Assembly: GCF_014646255.1 (NCBI RefSeq)
Contig: NZ_BMNC01000017.1
Span: 1-64,000 of the forward strand
From: Lentzea pudingi
GTDB lineage: Bacteria > Actinomycetota > Actinomycetes > Mycobacteriales > Pseudonocardiaceae
DNA length: 64,000 bases
Direction: 5' to 3'
A model generated the notes under the pieces. The model ran no database searches, was not told the DNA's origin, and saw only the letters and a list, made by a program, of their open reading frames with translations. Each line of letters opens with the position of its first letter. Within the stretch, counting starts at the first letter, position 1. Below, in pieces: positions 45,291 through 54,738 of the stretch. Position numbers and translations under genes: made by a program.

Positions 45291-46490
45291 CTATTTGACG
45301 AAAATTCCGTAGCCGGGGTGGAACTCCGCGCCTGTCAGCAGCTTGTCACGCGCCTGACGTGCGTCGATGCCCTCCGAGACCATCGTCGCGGCGATCCGGC
45401 CGGTGACCAGAGGAGCCGCGAAGGACGTGCCGTACCAGTACGCCCACAGCGCGAACGGCGTGGCCGAGGCCTCGCCGGGCAGCTGCCACTCGCCCTTGAG
45501 GTAGGTCGAGGCGCGGTTGCCGATCGCGCAGGCGTCGACCCAGTGGCCGAAGTTCGAGTAGAAGGCGGGGCCGATCGAGCCGTCCCGCTCCTGCTGGGCG
45601 GCGGCGACGGCGGTGACCCCGCACAGCGCCGCGGGCCAGCTCGGCCGCTGCGTGCCCTGGTTGCCCGCCGAGGCCACCACGACGATGTCGTCGGGCAGCG
45701 CCTCGATCGTGCGCCGCAGCGGTTCGGAGGCCACGTCGTCCGCGGTGAAGCAGCCGAGCGACAGGTTGAGCAGGTTGATCTTCTTGCGGCCCAGCTCGGT
45801 GATCTTGCGGCAGATCCGTTCCTCGTCGCCGAAGCCGTTCGGGTCGAGGCCCGCCTCCGGGTCGAAGGTGACGCCGGGGGCCGCGTTCTGGATGACGCCC
45901 GCGACGAACGTGCCGTGCCCGCCCTGCAGCGCGAAGTTGTCGCCGCTCGCGTAGGCCGGGTCGACGTCGTCGGCCTCCTTGGCGTAGCGGCCGTCGAACC
46001 AGTCGGAGTGCTCGCTGTCGGCGCCCTGCGAGATGCCCGTGTCGATGATGCCGACGCGGACGTCCTTGAGGCGCTCGTCGAACTTCGGCGCGGAGATCGG
46101 GTCGGTGGGGTGGGGCCGGTCGCCCGGGTTGCCCATGACGAGGCCGCCGTGACCGACGACCACGTGGTGCGGCTGCACGAGCGGCACGCGCTCGTTCGGC
46201 CAGTTCCGCTGGTCGCGCAACAAGCGGACAATGCGGGGAATGTCCTCCGCGTTGTCTGGCAGCGTCAATCGCGCCAATCCGGCGAATCCCTCGCCGGGGC
46301 GGGCGATGATGTTGTTTTCCCGGAGCTTTTCGACGACCCGTTGTTGGTCCTCGGCTCCGACGAGCAACTGCCCGGGACGATAAAGGAATTCACGCCCGCG
46401 TTCGGCGTGGAAGCTGATGGTCTTGTCCTCGGCGATGAGCTGCAGGAAAGCTCTTTGGTAAAGCTCCGCGCTTTCTGGCGTTTTCGACAC
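45291..46490 (-). CDS. S8 family serine peptidase without signal peptide
   Basis: This subtilase has all catalytic residues: Asp150 in RVGIIDTGISQ, His192 in GGHGTFVAGVIQ and Ser356 in YGTSFAAPLVTG, numbered from GTG 46490. Before them is an inhibitor-like N-terminal domain of about 130 residues (FLYRPGQLLVGAEDQQRVVE). No signal peptide or membrane helix is present, so it is probably cytosolic. The start is uncertain: GTG 46490 has GAGG 5 nt upstream, while a TTG at 46541 would add 17 residues. It diverges from the CHAT gene over 77 bp or less. The N-terminal domain could restrain activity until a signal arrives. Confidence 0.87.
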   Translation of the reverse strand: MSKTPESAELYQRAFLQLIAEDKTISFHAERGREFLYRPGQLLVGAEDQQRVVEKLRENNIIARPGEGFAGLARLTLPDNAEDIPRIVRLLRDQRNWPNERVPLVQPHHVVVGHGGLVMGNPGDRPHPTDPISAPKFDERLKDVRVGIIDTGISQGADSEHSDWFDGRYAKEADDVDPAYASGDNFALQGGHGTFVAGVIQNAAPGVTFDPEAGLDPNGFGDEERICRKITELGRKKINLLNLSLGCFTADDVASEPLRRTIEALPDDIVVVASAGNQGTQRPSWPAALCGVTAVAAAQQERDGSIGPAFYSNFGHWVDACAIGNRASTYLKGEWQLPGEASATPFALWAYWYGTSFAAPLVTGRIAATMVSEGIDARQARDKLLTGAEFHPGYGIFVK

Positions 46491-46567
46491 CACGGCCTCA
46501 CTAAAGCAGCGTTGACGGGCACCCCGACCGAGCTTGATCAAGCTACCACAGCGGATAAAGTGTTGCC

Positions 46568-49156
46568 GTGACCGACTTTTGTGCGGAGGACGCGCTGGAG
46601 GCCAGGCAGCGCAACCCGCGCGCGGCCGTGGAGATGGCCCGCGCTGTGCTCCGCACGACGGAAGATCGTGCGGAATGGTCCATCGCCGAGCGCGCGATCG
46701 GCCTCGCGCTGCGGGAGATGCACGACTTCCCCGGAGCGGCCCGGCACCTGCGCCGCTCGATCAGGATCGCGTCCGAGGCCGCGCTGCCCCGGCTGACCGC
46801 GCTGGCCCAGATGAGCCTCGCGTGGGTGCTCGCCTACACGGGCAAGCAGAAGGCCGCGCTGACGCTGCTGGACGACGCCATGCCGTCGCTGACCGGCGCG
46901 GACTCGGTGGCGGCGCTGATGCAGCGCGGCGTCGTCTTCCACTACCTGACCCGCTACGACGACGCGCAGCGCGACTACACCGCGGCCATCGCCGGGGCCC
47001 GGCGCGTGGGAGACCAGCTGGTCGAGGCGCGCGCTCTCAACAACCGCGGCCTCGTGCGCGCGTACGTGGGGAACATGCGTGAGGCGTCGGCGGACTTCTC
47101 GCTGGCGGCGTCTCTTCTGGGTGAATTGGGTCAGGAACTCGGTGTCGCCGACGTGCACTGGAACGGCGGCATCATGGCGACTCGCGGCGGTGACGTGCCC
47201 GCCGCGCTGACGCTGTTCGACAAGGCGGAGGAGGTCTACCGCCGCCTCGACGTGATGCGCCCGGTGCTGCTGGTGAACCGCCTGGAACTGCTCGTCTCGG
47301 TGCCGCTGCTGGACGAGGCCCGTGCCGCCGCCGACCGCGCGATCATCGAGCTGAAGGCGTTGAAGAACCCGCTGGGCGTGTCGGAGGCCCTGTACTTCCG
47401 CGCTCGCATCGCCCTTCTGGACGACGACCCATCTGCGGCGCACGGCTTCGCCGCCGAGGCGCGCCGCCGGTTCCGCCGCGAGCAACGCCTGCTCTGGGCG
47501 GCCGGCGCGCGTTTCCTGGAGCTGCACGCGGCCGTGCTGCGCGGCGACCGCTCCCGCCCGTTGCGGCTCGCGTTGTCGCGCGTGGCCGCGGAGCTGGACG
47601 CGATGGACTGGCGGCTGCCCGCGCTGGAGGCCCGCATCGACGCGGGCCTGGTCGCCGCCGACCTGGGCCACCGCGCCCGTGCCGTCGCGGAGCTCTCGGT
47701 CGCCGCCTCGGCCCGGTTGCGCGGCCCGGCCGGTCTGCGCGTGCGCGGCTGGTACGCCGAAGCGTTGCGCCGCAAGCTCTCCGGCGACGTGCGGGGGACC
47801 TCGTCGGCGTTGCGGCGGGGGATCGGGCTGCTGGAGGAGTACCGCGTGTCGCTGGGCGCGGCGGAGCTGCGGGCGTCGGCGGGCGTGCAGGGCCAGGCCC
47901 TCGCGCTGGAGGGCCTGCGACTGGCCGTGGCGTCGGGCAACGCCGCGCGGGTGCTGTCGTGGACCGAGAGCTGGCGTGCCGGCGCCCTGAGGATGAAGTC
48001 CGTGTCGCCGCCGGACGACCCACGCCTCGAAGACGCGCTGGCGTCGTTGCGCGCGGTGTCCGCCGACGTCGAATCCGCCTTGCTGGCGGGAAAACCCGCT
48101 GGCTCGCTGCGCGTCAAGCTGGTCCGCGCCGAGCAGCGCGTCCGGGACCTGACGAGGCTGACGTCGGGTGAGGTCTCCGTCTTCAAACCGCCGCCGGTCG
48201 CGTCACTGGTGTCGGCCCTGGGCTCGTCGGCGCTGATCGAGTTCGTGGAGTACGACGGCGTGCTGATGGCCGTCGTCCTGGCCGGTGGCCGATCCTCGCT
48301 GCACTCACTGGGCCCGGTGGAGGGCGTGGTCCGCGAGATCCGCCTGCTCCGCTTCGCCCTGCACCGCCTGGTGACCCTGCCCCCGCAGCTGCCGAACCTG
48401 GCCGTGGCCCGCTCGTCGGCCTCGCACGCCGCCGCCCTGCTGGCCCGCCGCCTGCTCGACCCGCTGGCCTCTCGCATCGACGGCCGCCCGCTGGTGGTCG
48501 TGCCGACCGGCGCCCTGAACGGCCTGCCGTGGGCGGTGCTGAACCGCCAGGTGACCGTCGCCCCGTCCGCCTCGGTCTGGCTGCGCGCCACCTCGGTTCC
48601 CGATGCTCAGGGTGAAGCCGTGCTGGCGGCCGGCCCGCGGATGGCCGCCGCCCCCGCCGAGATCAAGGCCATCAGCGCGCACGTGCCGGGCCGCGTCCTG
48701 GTCGGCTCCGAGGCGACCGTGAGCGCCGTGGCGTCCGCAATGGACGGTGCCGCGCTCGCCCACATCGCCGCGCACGGCTCGTTCCGCATCGACAACCCGC
48801 TGTTCTCGGCCCTGGAACTGGCCGACGGCCCGTTGACCGTCTACGACATCGAACGCCTGCGCCGCCCGCCCACGCGGGTCGTGCTGTCTGCGTGTGACAC
48901 CGGTCAGTCCGCCGTGCGCCCTGGGGACGAGTTGATGGGGTTCACGGCGGCGCTGCTGGGGCTGGGCACCCGGACGTTGATCGCGCCCGTGGTGCCGGTG
49001 CCGACCGACGGCACGGCTCCGGTGATGGTGGAGCTGCACCAGAAGCTCGCTGCCGGGATGGCTCCGGCGGAAGCTCTCGCCGCCGTGCAACGGGCTGCGG
49101 CCGACGACGCTGCTTACGCCGCCGCCGTCGGGTTCGTGTGCTTCGGCGCGGGTTAG
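46568..49156 (+). CDS. TPR-CHAT (caspase-like) protein
   Basis: The 862-residue protein has a helical TPR-like array over about residues 20-430 (LTALAQMSLAWVLAYTGKQK, VEARALNNRGLVRAYVGNMR), a linker, and a CHAT protease domain in the last 250 residues. LLDPLASRIDGRPLVVVPTG and LNGLPWAVL open it; the dyad is His736 in AHIAAHGSF and Cys776 in VVLSACDTGQSA. Both are intact. No signal peptide. CHAT domains act as caspase-like proteases in bacterial and phage-defence systems, switched by sensor domains such as TPRs. It diverges from the S8-sigma operon. The GTG start lacks a good ribosome-binding site, so a leaderless transcript is possible. Confidence 0.92.
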   Translation: MTDFCAEDALEARQRNPRAAVEMARAVLRTTEDRAEWSIAERAIGLALREMHDFPGAARHLRRSIRIASEAALPRLTALAQMSLAWVLAYTGKQKAALTLLDDAMPSLTGADSVAALMQRGVVFHYLTRYDDAQRDYTAAIAGARRVGDQLVEARALNNRGLVRAYVGNMREASADFSLAASLLGELGQELGVADVHWNGGIMATRGGDVPAALTLFDKAEEVYRRLDVMRPVLLVNRLELLVSVPLLDEARAAADRAIIELKALKNPLGVSEALYFRARIALLDDDPSAAHGFAAEARRRFRREQRLLWAAGARFLELHAAVLRGDRSRPLRLALSRVAAELDAMDWRLPALEARIDAGLVAADLGHRARAVAELSVAASARLRGPAGLRVRGWYAEALRRKLSGDVRGTSSALRRGIGLLEEYRVSLGAAELRASAGVQGQALALEGLRLAVASGNAARVLSWTESWRAGALRMKSVSPPDDPRLEDALASLRAVSADVESALLAGKPAGSLRVKLVRAEQRVRDLTRLTSGEVSVFKPPPVASLVSALGSSALIEFVEYDGVLMAVVLAGGRSSLHSLGPVEGVVREIRLLRFALHRLVTLPPQLPNLAVARSSASHAAALLARRLLDPLASRIDGRPLVVVPTGALNGLPWAVLNRQVTVAPSASVWLRATSVPDAQGEAVLAAGPRMAAAPAEIKAISAHVPGRVLVGSEATVSAVASAMDGAALAHIAAHGSFRIDNPLFSALELADGPLTVYDIERLRRPPTRVVLSACDTGQSAVRPGDELMGFTAALLGLGTRTLIAPVVPVPTDGTAPVMVELHQKLAAGMAPAEALAAVQRAAADDAAYAAAVGFVCFGAG

Positions 49157-49165
49157 GCCTTCAGC

Positions 49166-49546
49166 TCATTCCGGGCAGTCCATGCGGCTGGGACGGCCGA
49201 CGAGGCCGTGGTCGCCGAAGTGGTAGCGGTAGCAGGCGGTGACAGCCGGGTCGTAGCTGAAGCCGGCAGTCAGCTCGTCGAGGTGGATGCGGACGATCAG
49301 CCGCCGGTTGGGCCGGTGCGGGTCGTACGGCTCGTTCGGGCTGGTCTTCAAGGTCACGTTTCTCACGATCTCGGCGCCGCAGACTTCGTTGTGCGTCCCG
49401 GTGTCCTGGCTTCCGGTGAGGCAGTGCACGGCGTCTTCGGCTGCTTGGTCCGTGCGCCAGTCGCCTTCCGGCAGCCAGATGAAGTACGCCACCGTTCCCG
49501 CCACCAGCGTGCCGGCGGTCCACACCACGATGCCCCCAGGCTTCAT
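49166..49546 (-). CDS. hypothetical membrane-anchored protein
   Basis: The 126-residue protein starts MKPGGIVVWTAGTLVAGTVA with one N-terminal helix and then a likely extracytoplasmic domain with four Cys (VHCLTG, EVCGAEI, TACYRYHF, MDCPE). I do not recognise a family. The ATG at 49546 was chosen for the signal-anchor; longer starts further upstream lack support. It is convergent with the CHAT gene (9 bp gap) and divergent from the FAD oxidase. Confidence 0.6.
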   Translation of the reverse strand: MKPGGIVVWTAGTLVAGTVAYFIWLPEGDWRTDQAAEDAVHCLTGSQDTGTHNEVCGAEIVRNVTLKTSPNEPYDPHRPNRRLIVRIHLDELTAGFSYDPAVTACYRYHFGDHGLVGRPSRMDCPE

Positions 49547-49640
49547 GGAAGCAACGCTATCGGCGCGAAAACCCTGAGCGCGCGAGTAGATGTACTCAAG
49601 CCATTCCAGAACTTGCGCGTTTCGCTTATGGTTGCTCGCC

Positions 49641-51173
49641 ATGACAACGAGGTCGTGGTGGGGCTGGGGCACCGTCGAGGACGCCGTCACCCCGGAGGAA
49701 CGCCGTGCGCTGGTCGAGCGGGTCCGGGCCGTGCTGCCCGACGCGGACCTGACGTTCCACGAGCCGCCCGATCCCGCCGCGCTCGATGTGCCCGCGTCGC
49801 GCATCGAGCCCACCGAGATCTTCTCGACCGATCCGATCGACCGGCTGAGTCACGCCCGCGGCCAGGCCTACCGCGACGTCACCCGCAACCTCGCGGGCGA
49901 GGTCGGGCAGGTGCCGGACGCCGTGGCCCGGCCTCGCACGGAGCAGGACGTCGTCGACGTGCTCGACTGGTGTGCGTCGCACGACGTGGCGGTGATTCCG
50001 TTCGGTGGCGGCACTTCCGTCGTCGGGGGAGTGGAGCCGCGTGACCTGGACCGGGTGGTGACGCTGGACCTCCAGCACCTGGACCAGGTGCTGGAGGTCG
50101 ATCCGACGAGTCGTGCCGCGCGGGTTCAGGCGGGCGTGCTCGGGCCGTTGCTCGAAGCCCAGCTCAAGCCGCACGGGCTGACGCTGCGGCACTTCCCGCA
50201 GTCGTTCGAGTTCTCGACGCTCGGCGGCTGGCTCGCCACCCGCGCCGGCGGCCACTACGCCACGCTCTACACGCACGTCGACGACCTGACGGAGTCGCTC
50301 AGGGTCGTGACGCCGCAAGGGATCAGCGAGTCGCGGCGGTTGCCGGGGTCGGGTGCGGGACCGTCGCCGGACCGGCTCTTCCTGGGCTCCGAGGGCACCC
50401 TGGGCGTGATCACCGAGGCGTGGATGCGGCTGCAGTCGCCGCCGGTGCACCGGGCGGGCGCGTCGGTGCGGTTCGCGTCGTGGGAGCGGGCGGTCGAGGC
50501 GACGCGGTCGATCGCGCAGTCCGGGCTGCACCCGGCGAACTGCCGGCTGCTCGACCCGGCGGAGGCGTTCCTCAACGCGGGGTCGCCCAGTTCCGTGCTG
50601 GTGCTGGCGTTCGAGTCCGCCGACCACCCCGTCGACGCGCTGCTCGCCCGTGCGCTGGAACTGTGCGGTGACGGCGAGGTCGTCGAGGGGGCGGCGCGGC
50701 AGTGGCGGAAGTCGTTCCTGCGCATGCCCTACCAGCGCGACGCGATGGCCCAGCACGCGATGATCACCGAGACGTTCGAGACGGCCTGCACGTGGGACCG
50801 CTTCCCCGCACTGCACGCGGCGGTGACGGAAGCGGCGACCACCGCGTTGCGGGAGGTGTGCGGCATCGGCATCGTCACGTGCCGCTTCACCCACGTCTAC
50901 CCGGACGGCCCCGCGCCCTACTACGGCATCTACGCGCCGGGCCGCTGGGGCAGCCTCACCGCGCAGTGGGACGAGATCAAGGCCGCGGTCTCCGAGGCGC
51001 TGATCTCGTCGGGCGGCACGATCACGCACCACCACTCCGTCGGCCGCGACCACATGCCCTGGTACACGCGGCAACGCCCGGACGTCTTCGGCGCGGCCCT
51101 GGCCGGTGCCAAGTCCGCGCTGGACCCTCAGGGCCTGCTCAACCCCGGCGTCCTCACCACACGATCGACCTGA
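49641..51173 (+). CDS. FAD-binding oxidase, alkyldihydroxyacetonephosphate synthase-like
   Basis: The 510-residue flavoprotein has a PCMH-type FAD domain (VIPFGGGTSVVGGVEPRDLD, FEFSTLGGWLATRAGGHYAT) and a C-terminal FAD-oxidase domain ending with HHHSVGRDHMPWY, which contains the His cluster near the flavin. MTTRSWWGWGTVED at the start is typical of actinobacterial AgpS-like proteins. Substrate unknown; alkyl-DHAP synthase or a 2-hydroxy acid dehydrogenase are the likely alternatives. ATG 49641 has a TATGGT-like -10 ending about 9 nt upstream, compatible with leaderless translation. Confidence 0.87.
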   Translation: MTTRSWWGWGTVEDAVTPEERRALVERVRAVLPDADLTFHEPPDPAALDVPASRIEPTEIFSTDPIDRLSHARGQAYRDVTRNLAGEVGQVPDAVARPRTEQDVVDVLDWCASHDVAVIPFGGGTSVVGGVEPRDLDRVVTLDLQHLDQVLEVDPTSRAARVQAGVLGPLLEAQLKPHGLTLRHFPQSFEFSTLGGWLATRAGGHYATLYTHVDDLTESLRVVTPQGISESRRLPGSGAGPSPDRLFLGSEGTLGVITEAWMRLQSPPVHRAGASVRFASWERAVEATRSIAQSGLHPANCRLLDPAEAFLNAGSPSSVLVLAFESADHPVDALLARALELCGDGEVVEGAARQWRKSFLRMPYQRDAMAQHAMITETFETACTWDRFPALHAAVTEAATTALREVCGIGIVTCRFTHVYPDGPAPYYGIYAPGRWGSLTAQWDEIKAAVSEALISSGGTITHHHSVGRDHMPWYTRQRPDVFGAALAGAKSALDPQGLLNPGVLTTRST

Positions 51174-51426
51174 GGATCAGCGCCGCGATGAACACCACGG
51201 TGAACGCCAGGTCCAGCCCGAACCCGCCGAACCGCACCGGCGGCAGCACCTTGCGCACCGGTGCCAGCACGGGCTCGGTGACACCGTGCGTCACCCGGCG
51301 CACCTTCCACACCCACTCGCCCCGTGCCTGCAGCGTGACCGCCCAGTCCACGATCATCCGGCCGATCATCACGAGGATGAACAGCGTCAACACCCAACCG
51401 ACGATCCATCCGACCAAGCCGAACAA
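51154..51426 (-). CDS. YggT family membrane protein
   Basis: The 90-residue protein has two hydrophobic segments: one at about 3-27 and one at about 70-88. Between them lies THGVTEPVLAPVRKVLPPVR, the YggT signature (TEPxLxPxRxxxP). A TTG at 51426 is used because AGGAGG lies 6 nt upstream and no better start exists. YggT proteins near sepF influence division in other actinobacteria, but here it stands alone. It overlaps the convergent FAD oxidase gene by 20 bp. Confidence 0.82.
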   Translation of the reverse strand: MFGLVGWIVGWVLTLFILVMIGRMIVDWAVTLQARGEWVWKVRRVTHGVTEPVLAPVRKVLPPVRFGGFGLDLAFTVVFIAALILRSIVW

Positions 51427-51513
51427 GATGGGCCTCCTCGTATGTCCTGTACGTCCATGAAGCCACATGAAACTGAGAGGCGCCTGGCAACTCGCTGAGA
51501 CAACATTCAGCGC

Positions 51514-51843
51514 ATGGCGTACGACGAGGGCCTGGCCCACCGCCTGGGAGAGTCGCTGGGCGACCTCCCGGACCTGAGCACGAAGAAGATGTTCGGCAGC
51601 CTGGTGTTCCTGTGGCGGGGAAACATGCTGGTAGGAGTGCTGGGCTCCGACCTGATAGCGCGCGTCGGCCCAGAGGCGCAGGCCGACGCGCTGGCCCAGC
51701 CGGGCGCCCGCGTCTTCGACTTCACCGGCCGGCCGATGAACGGCTGGGTGGTGGTCGGCGGGGAGGCGATCTCGGAGGACGAGGCGCTGGAGGACTGGAT
51801 CGCGCGGTGCCGCGAGTTCGTGGAAGCGCTGCCGCCGAAGTGA
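51514..51843 (+). CDS. TfoX N-terminal domain protein
   Basis: The 109-residue protein matches the TfoX/Sxy N-terminal domain: LSTKKMFGSLVFLWRGNMLV, then SDLIARVGPEAQADALAQPG and MNGWVVVGGEA. The domain in isolation is common in actinobacteria and has no proven role in competence there. ATG start. It is a single-gene unit between divergent and co-directional neighbours. Confidence 0.87.
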   Translation: MAYDEGLAHRLGESLGDLPDLSTKKMFGSLVFLWRGNMLVGVLGSDLIARVGPEAQADALAQPGARVFDFTGRPMNGWVVVGGEAISEDEALEDWIARCREFVEALPPK

Positions 51844-51949
51844 GCTGCGGCCCGCAGCGCATGTCCCTTTTCTCCCGACCTTCGGACGTGCCGTCGCTCC
51901 ACTCCCGTACGTAGCGTCCCCCCGGTATTTCCGAGGAGGGGAACGACAA

Positions 51950-54274
51950 GTGCGAAGAGTTCTGGCGGGAGCAGCGGCGCTCGCGCTCATCACGGCGGGC
52001 ATGGTCACGCCGGCCACCGCGACGCCGCCCGCGCAGCCCGAGAAGCAGGAGACGCGGCAGTCCGACGAGCAGCCGCACGAGCTCGAGGTCAAGCGCCGCG
52101 CGTTGAAGCAGCAGGCGCTCGCCGACGTGCTGTCCGGTCACAAGTCGACCGAGAAGCGGGGGACCAGCACCGTCGCGAAGGTCGGCAAGAAGAAGGACAA
52201 GGACCAGTACGTCGAGTTGAAGCGGGAGAAGACCGACAAGATCTTCGTGATCCTCACGGAGTTCGGCGACGAGCGGCACCCCGACTTCCCCGACCAGGAC
52301 ACCAGTCCCACGACGCCGGGGCCGCAGCGGTTCGACGGGCCCGCGCACAACGAGATCCCGGAGCCGGACCGGGCCGTCGACAACACGACGATCTGGCGCC
52401 AGGACTTCAGCCAGAAGTACTTCCAGGACCTCTACTTCAGCCGCAAGAAGGACGCCAACTCCGTCGCGAACTTCTACGACAAGCAGTCGAGTGGCCGGTA
52501 CACGGTCAACGGCCTCGTCACGGACTGGGTGAAGGTCAAGTACAACGAGGCGCGCTACGGCCGGAGCAACGGCTACCCGTGCAACGACAACATCTGCAAC
52601 AACTCGCGTGAGCTCATCAAGGACGCCGTCACGCAGTGGGTGGCCGACCAGAAGGCCGCGGGCAGGACCACCGAGCAGATCAAGGCGACGCTGGCCGAGT
52701 ACGACCAGTGGGACCGCTACGACTACGACTCCGACGGCGACTTCAACGAGGCCGACGGCTACATCGACCACTTCCAGATCGTGCACGCCGGTGGTGACCA
52801 GGCCGACGGCGACCCGTTGCAGGGTGAGGACGCGCTCTGGAGCCACCGCGGTTACGCGTACAAGAACTACACGACCGGTCCTGGCACCAACAAGCTCGGC
52901 GGTGCGCAGATCGGAGACACCGGCCTGTGGGTCGGCGACTACACCGTGCAGCCCGAGAACGGCGGCGTGAGCGTCTTCGCGCACGAGTACGGCCACGACC
53001 TCGGCCTGCCGGACCACTACGACACCAACGGCGGTTCGAACGGCGTCAACTGGTGGTCGATCATGGCGCAGAACCGGGTCAACGCGCCCGGCGAGGCTCC
53101 CGGTGAGCGCGCCAACGAGTTCTCCGCGTGGGACAAGCTGCAACTCGGCTGGCTCGACTACGAGGTCGCCGTCGCCGGGCAGGAACGCGTCTTCGACCTC
53201 GGCCCGCACGAGTACAACAGCGCCAAGGCGCAGGGACTCGTCGTCGTGCTGCCGGACATCTCGAAGAACTTCGACTACGGCGCCCCGTTCGCGGGCACGA
53301 AGATGTGGTGGAGCGAGAAGGGCAACGACCTCGACCACTCCATGACGGCCCCGCTGGACCTGCGCGGCAAGACCAGCGCGTCGCTCACGCTGAAGGCCCG
53401 ATTCGACATCGAGGCCGACTACGACTACCTCTACGTCGAAGCGTCCAACGAGGACGGCAGCTGGACGCAGCTCGACGGCACCGCAGGCGGTCAGCCGTTC
53501 GCCCGCGACTCCGGCGACTCGCCCGCGATCAGCAGTTCGTCGGACAACCAGTGGATCGACGTGAACGTGTCGCTCGACGCGTACGCCGGCAAGAACACCA
53601 AGCTGCGCTTCGCCTACCGCACCGACGGAGCCCTTGCGCTGCAGGGCTTCTTCGCCGACCAGATCACCGTGACCGCCGACGGCGCGCCGGTGCTGACGGA
53701 CGGCGGCGAGACCGCCGGGGTGTGGACCACGCGTGGCTTCCGCACGACCGAGGGCAAGGAAACGAAGACGTTCGACCAGTTCTACATCGCGTCGAACCGC
53801 ACGTACGAGTCGTACGGCAAGTACAACAAGACCGGCCCGTACCGCTACAGCTTCCCGGACAGGCCCGACTTCGTGGAGCACTTCCCGTACCAGGACGGCC
53901 TGCTCGTCTCGTTGTGGAACACGAGCTTCCTCGACAACAACGTCAGCGAGCACCCCGGTGAGGGCCTGATCCTGCCGATCGACGCGAACCCGGCCCCGCT
54001 CTACAACCTGGAGGGACAGCGCTGGTCGCCGTCCGTCAGCGGGTACGACGCGCCGTTCGGGCTGCAGAAGTCGGACTCCTTCACGTTGCACGTCAACGGC
54101 AAGGCGTCCTACGTCCGCGGTGTCGCGGCCCAGCCGACGTTCGACGACACGAAGCAGTTCTGGTTCGCCGAACAGCCCAACGCGGGCGTGAAGCTGCCCG
54201 CCGCCGGTGTCGGTCTTCGCGTTCTCCGCCAGTCGGGCACGTCGATGACGGTGAAGTTGTTCAAGACGAAGTAG
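51950..54274 (+). CDS. secreted M6 family metalloprotease, immune inhibitor A-like
   Basis: The 774-residue precursor has a signal peptide (residues 1 to about 25, ending ATATP), a charged prodomain (about 26-110), and a catalytic domain with the zinc motif HEYGHDLGLPDHYD beginning at His345. The C-terminal part contains a carbohydrate-binding-like jelly roll (LTLKARFDIEADYDYLYVEA). The arrangement fits the immune inhibitor A (M6) family. GTG start with GAGGAGGGG upstream. It is a single-gene transcript. It is one of two secreted proteases in the window, with the snapalysin. Confidence 0.93.
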   Translation: MRRVLAGAAALALITAGMVTPATATPPAQPEKQETRQSDEQPHELEVKRRALKQQALADVLSGHKSTEKRGTSTVAKVGKKKDKDQYVELKREKTDKIFVILTEFGDERHPDFPDQDTSPTTPGPQRFDGPAHNEIPEPDRAVDNTTIWRQDFSQKYFQDLYFSRKKDANSVANFYDKQSSGRYTVNGLVTDWVKVKYNEARYGRSNGYPCNDNICNNSRELIKDAVTQWVADQKAAGRTTEQIKATLAEYDQWDRYDYDSDGDFNEADGYIDHFQIVHAGGDQADGDPLQGEDALWSHRGYAYKNYTTGPGTNKLGGAQIGDTGLWVGDYTVQPENGGVSVFAHEYGHDLGLPDHYDTNGGSNGVNWWSIMAQNRVNAPGEAPGERANEFSAWDKLQLGWLDYEVAVAGQERVFDLGPHEYNSAKAQGLVVVLPDISKNFDYGAPFAGTKMWWSEKGNDLDHSMTAPLDLRGKTSASLTLKARFDIEADYDYLYVEASNEDGSWTQLDGTAGGQPFARDSGDSPAISSSSDNQWIDVNVSLDAYAGKNTKLRFAYRTDGALALQGFFADQITVTADGAPVLTDGGETAGVWTTRGFRTTEGKETKTFDQFYIASNRTYESYGKYNKTGPYRYSFPDRPDFVEHFPYQDGLLVSLWNTSFLDNNVSEHPGEGLILPIDANPAPLYNLEGQRWSPSVSGYDAPFGLQKSDSFTLHVNGKASYVRGVAAQPTFDDTKQFWFAEQPNAGVKLPAAGVGLRVLRQSGTSMTVKLFKTK

Positions 54275-54284
54275 CGTGAAATGC

Positions 54285-54728
54285 ATGACAGCTGAAGAAA
54301 TGCTGGCCGTCGCCGTCGAGGAGGCGCGGATGGGACTCGCCGAGGGCGGAATCCCCATCGGCGCGGCACTCTTCGACGGCGACGGCCGTCTGCTGGGCCG
54401 TGGCCACAACCGCCGCGTGCAGGACGGCGACGCCTCGATGCACGCGGAGACCTCGGCCTTCCGCAACGCGGGCCGCCAGCGCGGCTATCGCGGCACCACG
54501 ATGGTCACGACCCTGTCGCCGTGCTGGTACTGCAGCGGCTTGGTCCGCCAGTTCGGCATCTCGAACGTCCTGATCGGCGAGGCCACGACCTTCCACGGCG
54601 GCCACGACTGGCTCGCGGAACACGGCGTCGGCATCACCGTCGTCGAGGACCCGGAGCTGATCGAGCTGATGACGACGTTCATCTCCGAGCGCCCCGAACT
54701 CTGGTACGAGGACATCGGCCAGGATTAG
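54285..54728 (+). CDS. cytosine deaminase-like zinc enzyme
   Basis: The 147-residue enzyme has the deaminase zinc motif HAETSAFRNAGR and SPCWYCSGLV (His, catalytic Glu, two Cys). The C-terminus (ISERPELWYEDIGQD) closely resembles yeast-type cytosine deaminase, which ends with a very similar ERPxxWxEDIG. GGIPIGAALFDGDGRLLGRG is also shared. It probably converts cytosine to uracil for pyrimidine salvage; guanine deaminase-like activity cannot be excluded. ATG 54285 is preferred to an in-frame GTG at 54276. Confidence 0.88.
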   Translation: MTAEEMLAVAVEEARMGLAEGGIPIGAALFDGDGRLLGRGHNRRVQDGDASMHAETSAFRNAGRQRGYRGTTMVTTLSPCWYCSGLVRQFGISNVLIGEATTFHGGHDWLAEHGVGITVVEDPELIELMTTFISERPELWYEDIGQD

Positions 54729-54738
54729 CGTGGGTCGC

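Noticed and set aside
44580..46571. A 663-codon plus-strand frame opposite the sigma factor and S8 protease
   Set aside because: It has no domain and runs through two well-supported genes on the minus strand.
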